A program made the translations under genes and the position numbers. The notes below the pieces were generated by a model, which saw nothing but the letters and a program-made list of their open reading frames with translations, did no database searches and had not been told where the DNA came from. A stretch of 64,000 nt of DNA, taken from the NCBI GenBank assembly GCA_004154925.1, contig QJNS01000226.1, forward strand, positions 1-64,000, written 5' to 3'. Shown one piece after another: positions 37,385-48,739 of this stretch. Numbering within the stretch: the stretch's first letter is position 1; each line of letters opens with the position of its first letter. The stretch is from Monosporascus cannonballus. Lineage: Eukaryota; Ascomycota; Sordariomycetes; Xylariales.

Positions 37385-38499
37385 AAATTAAATATTAATA
37401 ACTTAAATAACTACGATATCCAAAGGATCTAAAAAGCCATAATTTTTCTCGAAACGTTAATCACCAGCTATCTGGCATAAAACGCAAATAAGGATTACCT
37501 CTCGTATATGCCTATATATATCGCGCCAATAATATAAAACAGCTATGCGTTAATAAGTTATATTCCGTCCTTTATAACCGCAATTTCCATAATATTATTT
37601 AATTATTATAAAACGTTTTTGTTCGCTGTCGATAACTCTATAACTACCATATTATTTTTCCGCTTTGCGCCACAAAATACCGTCCTAGACAAAATATTTT
37701 ACGGTTTTGGTTTTAAAAGCTGCTTATATTTTTATCGTTATATCCGTTAGTCGATTAAGAAGCTTTAATATTGCTAAAAACCTTACGTACTTTTACGACC
37801 GTTTAAACTATATTCTAATAAAAAATTTTTATTTAAGTTATTCCGGTTATAAGATTTAACCGAATAACTTCTAGCTGAATATTAATAAAATTATCGACTT
37901 TTCCCTTTTATTAATCGTCCAACTCGTTAAAAGGCCCGGCTGGTTTTTTCGATAATCCATTAACGGCCGTATTTTTTTTTTTTTTTTTGCCAGGGACATA
38001 TTTCATGTCGAAATCGAAAAACTTCATCCACATAATTTAACAAATTAATAAAATACTAAGTAACGCACTTACAAAATTATTAATTTAAATAACCAGTACC
38101 TTCACGTCAATTTCCTACGTAAAGCGAATTCCATAAATATAATTCCGGAATCGCCTTAAAATTTTGAAAACAATTCGATATTTTAACTTGGTAACATCGT
38201 AATTTAATTCGGCTCCCTTCTAGGTATTACTTTTATAACGCACCTGGTGCTTTATATTGATTGTTAATCACCTGGCCCAATATTTCTCCGAAACCTCGCC
38301 CGTACAAATCCGTCCTTATAATAATTTTTCCGATTCCAGGGCTATAAGTAATAATATTTAAGGTTAAAGCTGTCATAAGTTGTTTCTTAAGCATTTCCAT
38401 AATATATTTTTAATTAAAGCCCTAAATAAAACACTCATTTTTACGGAATAAAAAGGTAAAACATTCCGCCTTAATAATATAATACATAATAGATATCCG

Positions 38500-39130
38500 A
38501 TAATAATTAATAATCCCTAAACAAAACGTTAATTTTCGATACATTTTTATAAGGACGAATTTCCGGAATTTTTACTACTTTGGCCGTATCAAATTAACGA
38601 TTATTCGTACCGCAAAAAAATCCAATTATAACCGCAAATTTGAAACATCATTAGGACTTTTACATATTAATCGTAATTCCGGCAGGTGTGTAATTAAGAA
38701 TGATTTTATTTATATTAATAATATATTCGAAAACGAACCGTCGAATCCCGAAAAAAATCTTACTCTTATTGTATTACGTCGTTAACCCTTTAATACTAAC
38801 GTTATCCACGAATAACCGCGCAATTTTAGGCATTAAATCATAAAAAATCTTCCTAATTACGCAACAAAAATAAGCTAGAAAATTGGTAAACACCATAAAT
38901 ATAATAATATATCGGAATAATCCTAACGATATTACGAACGTTATTATATCTTTGCTAACAAAAACTAAAATAACTTAATTATACCTAAACAAAATCTTTA
39001 AAAAACCAAAAAGCATATAGCAAAATTTACAAAAAACTCGTTACAATTTTCCAGCATAAATATATCCCGCAAAATAACGGCATTTAATTTTATCGCAAAG
39101 TTAATTAATCGCAAACCGCTATCTTTATTT
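38500..39130 (-). pseudogene. X reverse transcriptase domain
   Basis: On the minus strand a block near 39100 reads INFAIKLNAVILRD, the 'N..T..NA.T.RD' signature of this gypsy lineage. The catalytic box at 38801-38812 is in the context IARLFVDNVSIKG, where the family has F-[LV]-D-D; the second Asp is Asn (RIP). Several stops of Gln/Trp type are present. Active relatives use this domain for cDNA synthesis. Confidence 0.75.
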
Positions 39131-40249
39131 TTTTATTTTATTTTATTTATTTTCTTTACAAAAAACCAAATATCCCGGTATGTAGCATACGAATATTCCA
39201 ATTTTTTTAATACGCATTTACAATATTTTAATTAATTTATCCTCTATGCTAACTAATACCATAATATTTTTAACTTACTATACTTTATAAAAAATAAATC
39301 TGATTTCGTAAGGAAATACGATAACCTCTTTAATTCGACCACATTCCTACTAATCCTATCCTAAGGCAATTTCCTTTCGGAATAACATCTGTTTAAAAAA
39401 AGGTTTTTTCCATACAGGTAAACCTGTCGCCGATCTAATCAAATAATGCCTGAATTCTGCTTTCGGTTAATCGGATCCTTTAAGGTATCGAAATAAACCT
39501 AGGAAATAATAATGCCGCTAATAATATGCCAGGTTCATCTGGGACATTGTTTTATTTTTTCATCGTTTGTATAACTTTTTTGAGCTTTTGAACTTTCCAA
39601 TCTGGGTCCCAAATAATATCGATTTATTAAGTGGTACATTATCGATAAAAACCGTTGTCTTTTACTTAGGCTTATATATAGTATTAATTTAAACTATTTC
39701 TTTTTCCTTTTCCCTAATATTATTATATATTTCTTCTCATAGAATTCCGTATAACGTATGTGCTAACTTTTCGTTACCGAATTATCTTAAAATCTTATTC
39801 CTAAAGTTTAATTTATTTCCTATAACTTCCTAAATTGTTTTATGGTATGAATTAAAGAATATTTTCTTAATCTAAAATATATAAAGGCCTATAACGGATT
39901 TATTTATCTTTTCGCTACTAACGTTATTTGCGCCAGTAAAACGGCCTATAAATTTACTGGCTGTATTTTTTCAAATTAATTATCCGTACGGATATTACGG
40001 TTAATTTGCTCGGCCCGTATTAAAAAAATAATTTTCGTCGGACCGAATTCTAAAATTCCTTTTATCACTTTTGGGTCTATATTTAATATTATATTTGATT
40101 TCGCCATAAAATTAAGTCCTAATATTAATAATTATCTTATGCGGCGGTCGTCGAGAACAAAAAAAGAAATAATAAATAATCGACCAATTAACTAAATCGG
40201 AATTTCGATTACGCCTTCGAACTTGAACCTTTTTTGGATATTAAATCCC

Positions 40250-40400
40250 ATAAAAAAACCTATATTTGTCGTATTACTAACCCATATTTCCTAACGTAGG
40301 ACAGAACTACAACACCTGATTTGGTTCCGGTATCGATAATACCACTAATTAGATTTTTTCCTTTTCCAAAACCAACTTTAACAGCAAGTCGGAATAGCGG
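40250..40400 (-). pseudogene. X aspartic protease
   Basis: The minus strand reads SGIIDTGTKSGVV; the catalytic DTG lies at 40326-40334. Further along, LLILGLNFMAKSNIILNI matches the conserved 'ILG.DFL' block that follows retroviral-type proteases. The position between gag and RT is right for Ty3/gypsy. Confidence 0.7.
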
Positions 40401-42099
40401 AATTATGTATTTGGTCGGATTATACTGCTATACGGACAGAATATTATTTTTTTCTATTTTTCCGATTTGTATCCAATATCCATAATTAGGATTTTAGGCG
40501 CTTATCGCGGTTTAATAAGTGCAGAGCCGCGGATTTCTGCCTTTATCATCTTAATCGTCTCCTTATTCCTATAATCCAGTACCTTTAGGGTCCTTACGGC
40601 CATAAAATTCTTAAAAGCCTTACTAAAATCCGGGTAACCCTTAATTAATTCCGATTAAATGATTTCGAATTTTTTTAACGTTTTGTAAATTTTAGCCTCC
40701 TAATATTTTACTAATTACTTATTAATTAATTTACCGTAGTTAAAAGTATAATCCTTTTATATTCTTATTTCGGAGTTTAAAAATAAATATCCATCTTGCA
40801 TAAATTTTTTATTATCGACCTTACTTTTTTTTTTATAGATTCGCCGATATTTTCCTTCTTTTTACCAGGTCGCTTAGCTAATACAATACTGGTAAATATA
40901 AAAAGCTAATTATCTATATCGACCCTTAATACGCGGATCTTCTTCAAATGCCGAATACCTTTATTCTTAATAAAGTTGCTCCAAAGCTAATTAACCAAAA
41001 GTACCTTTTTATAAAACGGCTTACCGTCCTTTACAATAAAACAAAATGGATTAATCTTAGTAATACGGTTCTAATTAATAACCAATCCGATTAATTAAGC
41101 TTTAGGATTATTATAAAATAAGGTACGTCCGGAGTACTAAGACGGATAAAATCCTGGTTAACATTATATCTGGATTTTCTTAGTTCTTTAAAAATTTTCT
41201 GTCGGTAATTATAATACTTTATTTTATCTTTAAAATAATTTAAGAAATTAAGTAAATTATACATCCATTTTGATATCTTTTTTAAAAAAGAATTTTTTAT
41301 CGATTACCTAATTTTGGAATATTATTGGAAATTATATTATATTTAAATTAAACTAAATAACTTTAAACCCCCCAAAATTATATATTAGTTATTATGAAGC
41401 GACATTAAAGCGGTTTTTTTTTCATATTCGAATATAGCCTGCACGTATATATTACGTATTCTTACTTGCTGCAAAACCAATAAATTCTTCTTTCAGAATT
41501 ATCAAATCGTCCTCCGTAACCTCGGTAACCACATGGGTAACCACCTCATCTAGATAAAATCCCATTCTGCTAAAATCGTCCGGCTAAAAGCTTATTATAT
41601 TAATCGATAAGTTGGCACTATTATATTATGCCTAGGGCGGTTGCTAGCCTAAAGGTACGTAATATTGCGATAACCAGATAACTTTACGACTTTTCATCTT
41701 TTCCTTAAAGGCGTCAATATTTTAAATTTATCGTTTTTGGGCAATCTTTAATTCCCGCAAAGCATTAATAATCTCCGACACTTAATTACGTCTTGCCGAT
41801 AAACAAAGCTTAGATCCAGGATTACTTTATCAAAAAGGGCTAAGGCCTTATTATCGTGCCTTTTTTATCTGGCTAAAGTCAAAGCGAACCACATTTAATA
41901 ATCGCCTTCGCCCCTTATATCTAATTAATCTATCCTTATTAAAAGCCCAGTTTTTAATCAATATCGTTAACGGTATTATAAAGCATTACATACATATTTT
42001 CGAATTTTATGGATAAGTTATTAAGAATTTCTTTAAAACAACTGGCTAAAGGTCCTTTTAATAAGCTTTCGATATATTTATTTTTATTCGCAATTTTAC

Positions 42100-42499
42100 C
42101 TTAAAGCTTAACTTTTTATCGATATTGCGAATCCTAATAACATATTCCAAGCAGTACTTATAAACTTAATCAGATATATTACGTTAAACTTGCGTTATTA
42201 ATATCCTTAATCGATTCTTAATAATCCGTACCTACTTTAAATTTTGCAACTTAAAGGTTTTCAAAATATTCCTAATTGCCTTATCCCAAATAACGACACT
42301 TTTAAGGACAATTTTTACTCGATCTTTCATAAAAAAGTTATTTATCCAATAAAACAACTTATTAATCATTTTCGTCTTTATATTTCTGATATAACCTGTC
42401 GAATCTTTTAAGCCAGTCGGTAACCGCAATACTAGAAAAATGGGGATCTGGGAAAGCGGACGCATCCGGTAATACCACAAAAAAAACAAGCTTATCCAT
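42100..42499 (-). pseudogene. X gag fragment
   Basis: From ATG 42499 on the minus strand: MDKLVFFVVLPDASAFPD, then FSSIAVTDWLKRFDRLYQKY, the capsid-type 'V..FL..F..LC..Y' pattern of fungal gypsy gag. It reads clearly to about 42350 and less well below. The 85-codon open frame at 42232-42489 is in another frame and is a shadow. Sequence upstream to 43800 is leader or gag N-terminus that I cannot resolve. Confidence 0.6.
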
Positions 42500-43607
42500 A
42501 ATATTTACCTGAAATCCGTACTCATATTAATTGAGGGATTTCAAAAAATATAATCTCAGGAATAAATATTACAAAGTTAGTAAAAATCCTGAAAAAGTTT
42601 AAGTAAGTTAAACTTATCGTTTTTTAAATATTTTAATAATAATTTCCGGTATTTCTTATACCCGTCCTCTGGTTACTTTTATGGCCGGCTCTAAGGAACT
42701 TATAGGATTATTTAAAGGTAATTCGTTACTAACTTCGCTTTCGTACTTAGGTTCAGATAATCGGTAACAATAATATTCGACGCTGGACTTTAATCTCTTT
42801 GGCCAACAGGGAACTCCGGAATAAATAATAACTCTTACTATGCCGCGATCTTGAATAATTTCGACGGCTTTTTAACAAACCGGTTAAATCCTATCAAAAT
42901 TTCTTTTTTACTTATGTAAGCCCGTTCTGTCTAATCGGCATATTGCTGGCAGTAAATACCAAGCTTAATCGTCTTTAACTTCACGATTAATACCTCCATT
43001 ATTAACTTTACTGCCAAAATAATTTTGCTAATTAATATTAGCAAATCGAAAAAGATACTTCCAAAAAAGGCCTACCTAAAATGCCAGCTTATTAGGGCGA
43101 AAATATTCCAAAGTACATTATTTAATAAATCGGTCCCATCTTTTTGATTATATTAGAAAACATTAGTCTTTTTTTGAACTTTTCCCTAACCGAAATTATA
43201 AGCTTTACAGCCTTATTTCTTTCTTTGCTTACGTTAATAATCTATTTTATATCGTTATCCGTATCGGCGTTATTTTATCTTTTAATTAATCCAAAATCTG
43301 CATAGATACGTCGCTAGCAATGTATTTTCGTCCCCATAATCGTAATAAATCGGTTTTTAGCAATTAATTCTATTTAATCATAATTAATTAATTCTTAATC
43401 TTAATTAACTTATTCTTATCGTCGAATTTCCAAATATCCAAATTCCGTCTTTATTAGGTAAAATTTTCCAAGAAATAAACGTAAGTAATTAATACATTTC
43501 CTTAAACCTATATATCTTTAGATATATAATTTTCCGAAATCGGTTAATTAGAAACTTTGCCTAGGACGAAATTTCGTAAACTTTTAATCCTTAAATGTCT
43601 TCTTTAA

Positions 43608-43818
43608 TTAATAGTATACTAAAGTCGTTTTGTCGTTATCGGCCATTCGTACCGTCGCAATTTCGTAAAATGCAATATGCATTTTTGCATTTTTATAGCC
43701 ATAATTATAATTACCTACGTTTCTAATCAAAACCTTATCTTTTCCGAGTATTGACCGGAAATATCGAAAGTTGCCTCGGCAGCTAACTAAAGCCAGTTTC
43801 CTCTCCTTGATAACCAAA
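43608..43818 (-). other. X 5' leader, open but unassigned
   Basis: A minus-strand frame from inside the LTR edge is open through this leader (contains LALVSCRGNFRYFRSIL and NVGNYNYGYKNAKMHIAF). RIP is mild here. It could be an upstream ORF or just untranslated leader that escaped stops. Confidence 0.3.
43800..43816 (-). other. X primer binding site candidate
   Basis: Just inside the 5' LTR the minus strand reads TGGTTATCAAGGAGAGG. The TGG start fits pairing with the CCA end of a tRNA, two bases from the LTR end. The tRNA species was not determined. Confidence 0.5.
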
Positions 43819-44095
43819 TAAATTAGAATAAGGGGAAAATTAATCTTGATCAATACGGATAAGCAAGCTATATCACAATAAGGAAAAAGATTATCAAAAA
43901 AAACTTAATCCGGTTATATTAATAGTATTGAACCTCGATAACTAAAGTAGCAGGAAACATGCTAAATAGTAATGGTCGTAAATAATGCCTAGGGGTTGAA
44001 ACAATGGCGAAAAAGAACTCCTTAATATACATGCGAGACTCGGACTTTCTGATAAGCCGAGGCTAATCATGGGTGTAACACCCTGCCCCACTTCA
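43819..44095 (-). repeat. X 5' LTR
   Basis: 277 bp, minus-strand start TGAAGTGGGGCAGGGTGT. It is about 105 bp longer than the two joined parts of the other LTR. Open frames at 43942-44136 are within the LTR and are not genes. Confidence 0.78.
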
Positions 44096-44235
44096 ATATC
44101 CCAATTAACGCTGCAAAAATTATATAGCATATCCAAAGGCTAAACTTTCTCGGCTTTACTTTACTTCCCGCCGAATTTAAATTTAAAATTCAAAATTGAA
44201 AACAGTTAAAATTAACATATTTTTTATAAAGCAGA

Positions 44236-45118
44236 CGTCACGGATAACGGGCTTGGCTGCTACAAGGACGGTCGGGCCCTCTTAGGGCGTGATCCCGATC
44301 AAAGCCGAGGTTACGTGACTGGTTTAAAGGACTGATCCAGCTTATTAGCCAAGAAGCCTTAAGCCCTTCGAGCCTTAAGGTGGCCCAGAATGGTTCAAAG
44401 GGATTTAACGAACAAAATGACTTTAAGCTAATACGGACGGCTGCAGCCAAAAGTAAAATAATACGTTCGGTAATTGCATAATATCAATGGTAATAATTGT
44501 AATAACATTTCGTTATTTAAAGTATTTTTGATATTACGAAATATAATTTTAATGATTTAATTAATTAAAATTTACCGTATTTTTATCAATATAAATCTAT
44601 ACGATTTAAGTTTAATAATTAATTAAACCTTTAGCCGTTATACGCTATGAGTTTTTATTTAATAATAGCTCCTTAGTTAAAATATCGATTAACATTTGTG
44701 TATTTTTTATTGTTATATAACTTTAAACAAAGATTAAAATTTTCGAAAAAAAAGTTTAACAATGTATAATTTAGTTAACGGTTATTTTAACCCGTATTAT
44801 TATGAGACATAAAGTTGAAAAACCTTAACCTTATAATGGGAAAAAGCATTTAAAGGTTTTTGTTTTTACCTAAATACGAACGTATTTCCGTTTTTAGGAT
44901 TTGGATAAACCCGTAAATAAATTTTTTGATATAATAACTTTTTTCGGGAAATGTTTTGGATGAATTTGAACCAGTAATAAAGGATTATTTAGAAAACGTT
45001 ATGGCCGATTAGGAAAAGGTTATTAAGGGGTTTTTTTTTCGAGTACGTAAACTTTAAGGAAAAATTAAAGGGCAATTTCGAAAATCCGGACGAAAAATAA
45101 ACGGCGGTATATTTTTAG
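44236..45118 (+). mobile_element. G5: truncated gypsy copy (5' LTR plus start of gag)
   Basis: The LTR (about 44236-44642) ends with the R-U5 part shared by G1-G6 and AGCCGTTATA, followed by the shared leader (CGCTATGAGTTTTTATTTAA at 44643). Its U3 (about 44236-44460) is GC-rich, not RIP-mutated and unlike the other U3s. The internal part reaches a gag block at about 45060-45110 (GNFENPDEK in the reading of the plus strand), then the homology stops near 45118. No protease, RT or 3' LTR follows, so the copy is broken. The minus-strand 70-codon frame at 44238-44450 lies in U3 and is not supported as a gene. Confidence 0.65.
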
Positions 45119-47533
45119 GGATCCTACGGTCATTGTTATAGTGACGAGTTTCTAGCTACAAGTCGCTAGCGAAATTTCCCAGAGTTTTAAATAGAGAAAT
45201 AGCAAAACAATAGTATTTACATAATTATACATATCGTATAATTAGTAATTTGTAATAAATAAAATTTTGCTACCTTATTTACGTTATTTCATATAATTAT
45301 TTCTTTATTTTTTTTGTAATTTTTATATAATTTATAATATATAATATTTATTATCTCAATACAAATTTCATTTTCTGTTATATTTTGCCGTTTTTCCCTA
45401 CATAGAGGAAGTTATAGAATATAAGCAATATTTAACATATTCAATGTCTATGATAATATCTATAACAAAAAGGTTTTAAAGATAGGATAAATGCATACTT
45501 TTATTAGCCACAATTCTGATTTATTAATAATTAACTGTGAATATATCCTTATGCGACAAAACTTTTGTTTAAGAAATAATTTATTTAAACGTCGTATTTA
45601 ATAATTTTTACGGCATAGTAACTACGTCGATATTAATATTAAAAATATACGTAGATATTTATGAAAATTCTAAAAAACCTTCCGATTTTTAATTTAAATT
45701 TCCTCGTATAAACCGTAACAGTTTTTTTAAATAATGATAATTAAATCAATATCTTTCTTTAAAAAATAGGGATAGAATAATTAGATAATCCGGAATAACC
45801 GATAAAATTAACTTTTTAAAATTTAGGCTGTATCAAAAGTTCGAATAATTAGTAATTCAACATTAATTTAAATAAATAATTTATGAATATTTTCAGCTAA
45901 AAAATTAAATTAAATAAAAAATTCGAAAAATATTCATATCTAAATTACTAAAAAGGTTAAAACTTTGAGAATTTGCAATTTGCAAAAAGAATTTAATTAA
46001 ATCAATTTCCGAACCGCCAAGCATGTCGAATTCCTAATTAAATAATTTAAGGTTAATAGTTTAAGATGTAGGCCAGGACAGAAAATGTATTCTAATTAAC
46101 CTAATCTATAAAAATAATGCTATCGTACGTGTTTTAATTCACTTTTTTAAATGAATAGAGGAATAACGCGTTAATTAAGAATTAATGATTAATTTGCAAA
46201 TATAAATCCTTAAAATGCTTAAATCAGAATTATATAAATTTTAAGTATTTAATATTGAGTTATTTTAGCCCGATATAAAAAAGCCAAATATAACGTGTCC
46301 GGTAATTTTTATAACTAAAAATAAATATATTAACGTTAGGCCTTAAGAATCAGTTTCGTTAAAACAAGAACCCCTGTTCTTATAACAGTGAATAGCTTCA
46401 ACGTCAAATGTGGTCAGCATTACATACGATTACTTCAAAATTATTTATTCTTATTGACTTATTTTCAAAATGTAATATTAGTGGTTTATGATTTACATTC
46501 AGTAAAACAAAAATTTTATTCAGTTACGTTCTCCATTAAATATATATTTTTACGAAGATACGCTTTATAAATTATCTTAACTATGTTATATAATATAAGC
46601 TTTCCGGGCATAAAAAACATCCATATCGTTTTTTAGCAAAATTTCTTGTTAGCTTTTAAGACGTTAAAAATATAACGAATTTACTAGGTACATAGAGTAT
46701 TATAAAACGTGCCGAAATTAATTGTTAAGTTTTATTAACCGGTATTTGATTAACAGTCCTTTATTATAAAGCATTTAGAAAAATATTCAAATTAATTATA
46801 ATTATAGTCAGTAAATACGATATTATAAACATATACTTCTTCATATTATTAGTAACTGTATTCTATACCAGAGCTTTTCTAAACAGCCAATATAATAAAT
46901 ACAAACGCTAAAAAGTATAAAAATTTAAAGAAATAGCCAAAGAGTTGAAAACAAATTTATAACAATATAAGTTATTAACTTTTAAAGTTTCAATATTTCA
47001 AATTTCTTTTTACTTCTAATTTCTTTTTTCTCCGAATTTATTAAAATTGAAAATCTTTATGAAATTTATTCATAAGTTAAAAAGGTTGAATACTAAATAT
47101 ATTACTACTAGTAACATTACTTTAAATATTGGGATGAATATATTAAACCGTATATTAAAATAGTATCAGGCCCATTTTTATTTAAAAAGTTCGAAAATTA
47201 TTATTTAGAATAATCTGAAGAGGCTTTCGAAAAATTAATAATAATATTATTATTTATACACTCGTCTATTTGTTACATATTTTAATTTTTTCTCATTTTA
47301 GCTTGCCATGGTAAAACATATATTAATTTGATTTTTATTAACCTGTTTATAACGTTTTTTTACCAAAGGTATTTAAGAATGTATATAACCTATTATTGTA
47401 ACACCTCAGAAATTATTCTAATAACCGTCCATTTTAAATCAGAAATAGCATAAATATAACGTATTTATTTAACACATGTTTTACAATCAAAGTGATTTAT
47501 TACGTTATTTTATTATTTTTATTTCTATATAAG
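45119..47533. other. AT-rich stretch without a recognised feature
   Basis: Begins with a short GC-richer junction (45119-45180) containing an imperfect palindrome around TCTAGC..GCTAGC. The rest is AT-rich with moderate RIP. A 60-codon opening at 46388-46570 has no motif and is probably chance. No repeats of other window elements were noticed. Confidence 0.4.
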
Positions 47534-47538
47534 CTTTT

Positions 47539-47940
47539 TGTAATTACTTAGACTTTAACTAATTATTAAACCTTAATTATACGAGGTTATATTTCTAGAA
47601 ATATCGTAAATATCTAATCAATAAAATAATTTAGTTACGTTTCCTAATAGTAAGGGTATTTCAGATAACCAAATTATATATTCCAACCTCGTATTGTTTA
47701 CATTCTAGAAAAGATAACGATCGCATTTTATATATTACCTTATTTTAGTGGTTACATTATTCCCGTTTGATTATCTGTCGATTATACTCGAGTCGACTGT
47801 ATTTGATCGTTAGTTAAGCCTGGTCAAATCCCAAAAAAATTTTCGATTAATATATGTTCCGTAACTTTTCGCTAATGTCGGAAATATTTAACGTTTTGTT
47901 TTGACTGTCCTGTTGAGTTTTTGGTTGTTAGGGTATAATA
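47539..47940 (-). repeat. G6 3' LTR
   Basis: 402 bp, TGTAATTACTTAGAC...GGGTATAATA. U3 start on the minus strand TATTATACCCTAACAACC matches TGTTATGGCCTGACAGCC of the other LTR with RIP changes. Confidence 0.75.
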
Positions 47941-48031
47941 CGATTTTCTTTTTTAAAAAAAATTTGTTCTTAAGGATTAATTATTTATTATATTTGATAA
48001 GTAACTTTTATTATTATTAATATTATTATTT

Positions 48032-48660
48032 ATGTCGGGTTATATTTCTAAAACATGTGAAAAGTGACATGTTAATTTAACTCGCTGGAAAATTTTGTTT
48101 TTTATTAATAAGTTTAATTTAAATTTGCTTTATTGTTTCAGTTATTTTCGCGTTAATTGTTTTAATTATATTGTTGCGGAAGGTAAGGTTTGTTGTAGTT
48201 TTTATGCATATAAAAAGTCCGTATATTACGAATTTGGCGCCGTAAAATGTTAAATTAGCATATTTATTTTTCTTTATGGCGTTATCTTTAACGTATTACT
48301 TTAGTAGCGCGTGTATTCCGAAAAAAAAGATAGCATTGAAAAGGAAAAAAAAGATGTCGAATTTTTTCTATTAAAAGTTTTGGCTCGTTTATAGCGTTTA
48401 TGTTATTAAGGGAAGATTTTTGTAAGAAAGTATTCGAAATAATTTGTTATAGGATTAAGAATTTAAACCAGTTGGAAGAATAAGAACGTATAAAGGCCGC
48501 TGCCTTTTTAAACTTTATAATTAATTGGTTTGTCGTAGAGGCTTAATAGTTCTTCTTTGCCGTTATGGAAAGCGTGGATTAGAACGTAATTATTGGCGGC
48601 CTTACCGTTATTAATAAAAACCTTTTAACAGGCGTTAGGTATTTATAAGATTTTTAGTAG
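48032..48660 (+). pseudogene. Antisense accessory ORF of G6: Cys-pair plus coiled-coil protein
   Basis: Opposite to gag-pol, ATG 48032 starts MSGYISKTCEK. A Cys-rich part follows, CFSYFRVNCFNYIVAEG then KVCCSFYAYKKS, with Cys and RIP-type Tyr in C-x2-C spacing. Next comes a charged helix with SEKKDSIEKEKKDVEF and, after a frame change, RIKNLNQLEE followed by a stop and ERIKAAAF: the same coiled-coil pattern as in G1. About 200 codons in total, longer than G1's 140. The same gene type at the same place in two differently diverged elements argues for a real element gene. Function unknown; zinc binding and oligomerisation are inference. Confidence 0.55.
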
Positions 48661-48739
48661 GTTTTTAGGTCTTTTCGGAGTTTGAATACCTTTTTTATTT
48701 AAGTATTAAGTAGGTTTAAATGTTGATATCGTATAACAG

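Larger units (their letters stand above)
26430..44095 (-). mobile_element. X: very large Ty3/gypsy element, split by G3
   Basis: LTR copies lie at 26430-26565 plus 33112-33147 (left, interrupted by G3) and 43819-44095 (right). Without G3 the element is about 11.1 kb, long for a fungal gypsy. Minus-strand order: gag (about 42100-42499), protease DTG at 40326-40334, RT with an F-V-D-D type box at 38801-38812, integrase (37127-37384), then about 4 kb containing a further ORF (33148-34648). LTRs start TGAAGTGGGGCAGGG. A polypurine tract abuts the left LTR and a TGG-starting primer site abuts the right one. Flanks share ATAT (26426-26429, 44096-44099) as a possible 4-bp duplication. Confidence 0.75.

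Noticed and set aside
37971..37988. Poly-T run as a pol III terminator
   Set aside because: No A/B box or small RNA gene nearby; homopolymer runs are common in this AT-rich DNA.
42232..42489. 85-codon minus-strand frame in X
   Set aside because: Another frame from ATG 42499 reads a recognisable gag pattern through the same bases.
43942..44136. 64-codon minus-strand frame
   Set aside because: Falls within and just outside the X LTR, with no gene-like context.
44238..44450. 70-codon minus-strand frame in GC-rich DNA
   Set aside because: It lies inside the U3 of the G5 LTR; GC-rich non-mutated LTR gives chance openings.
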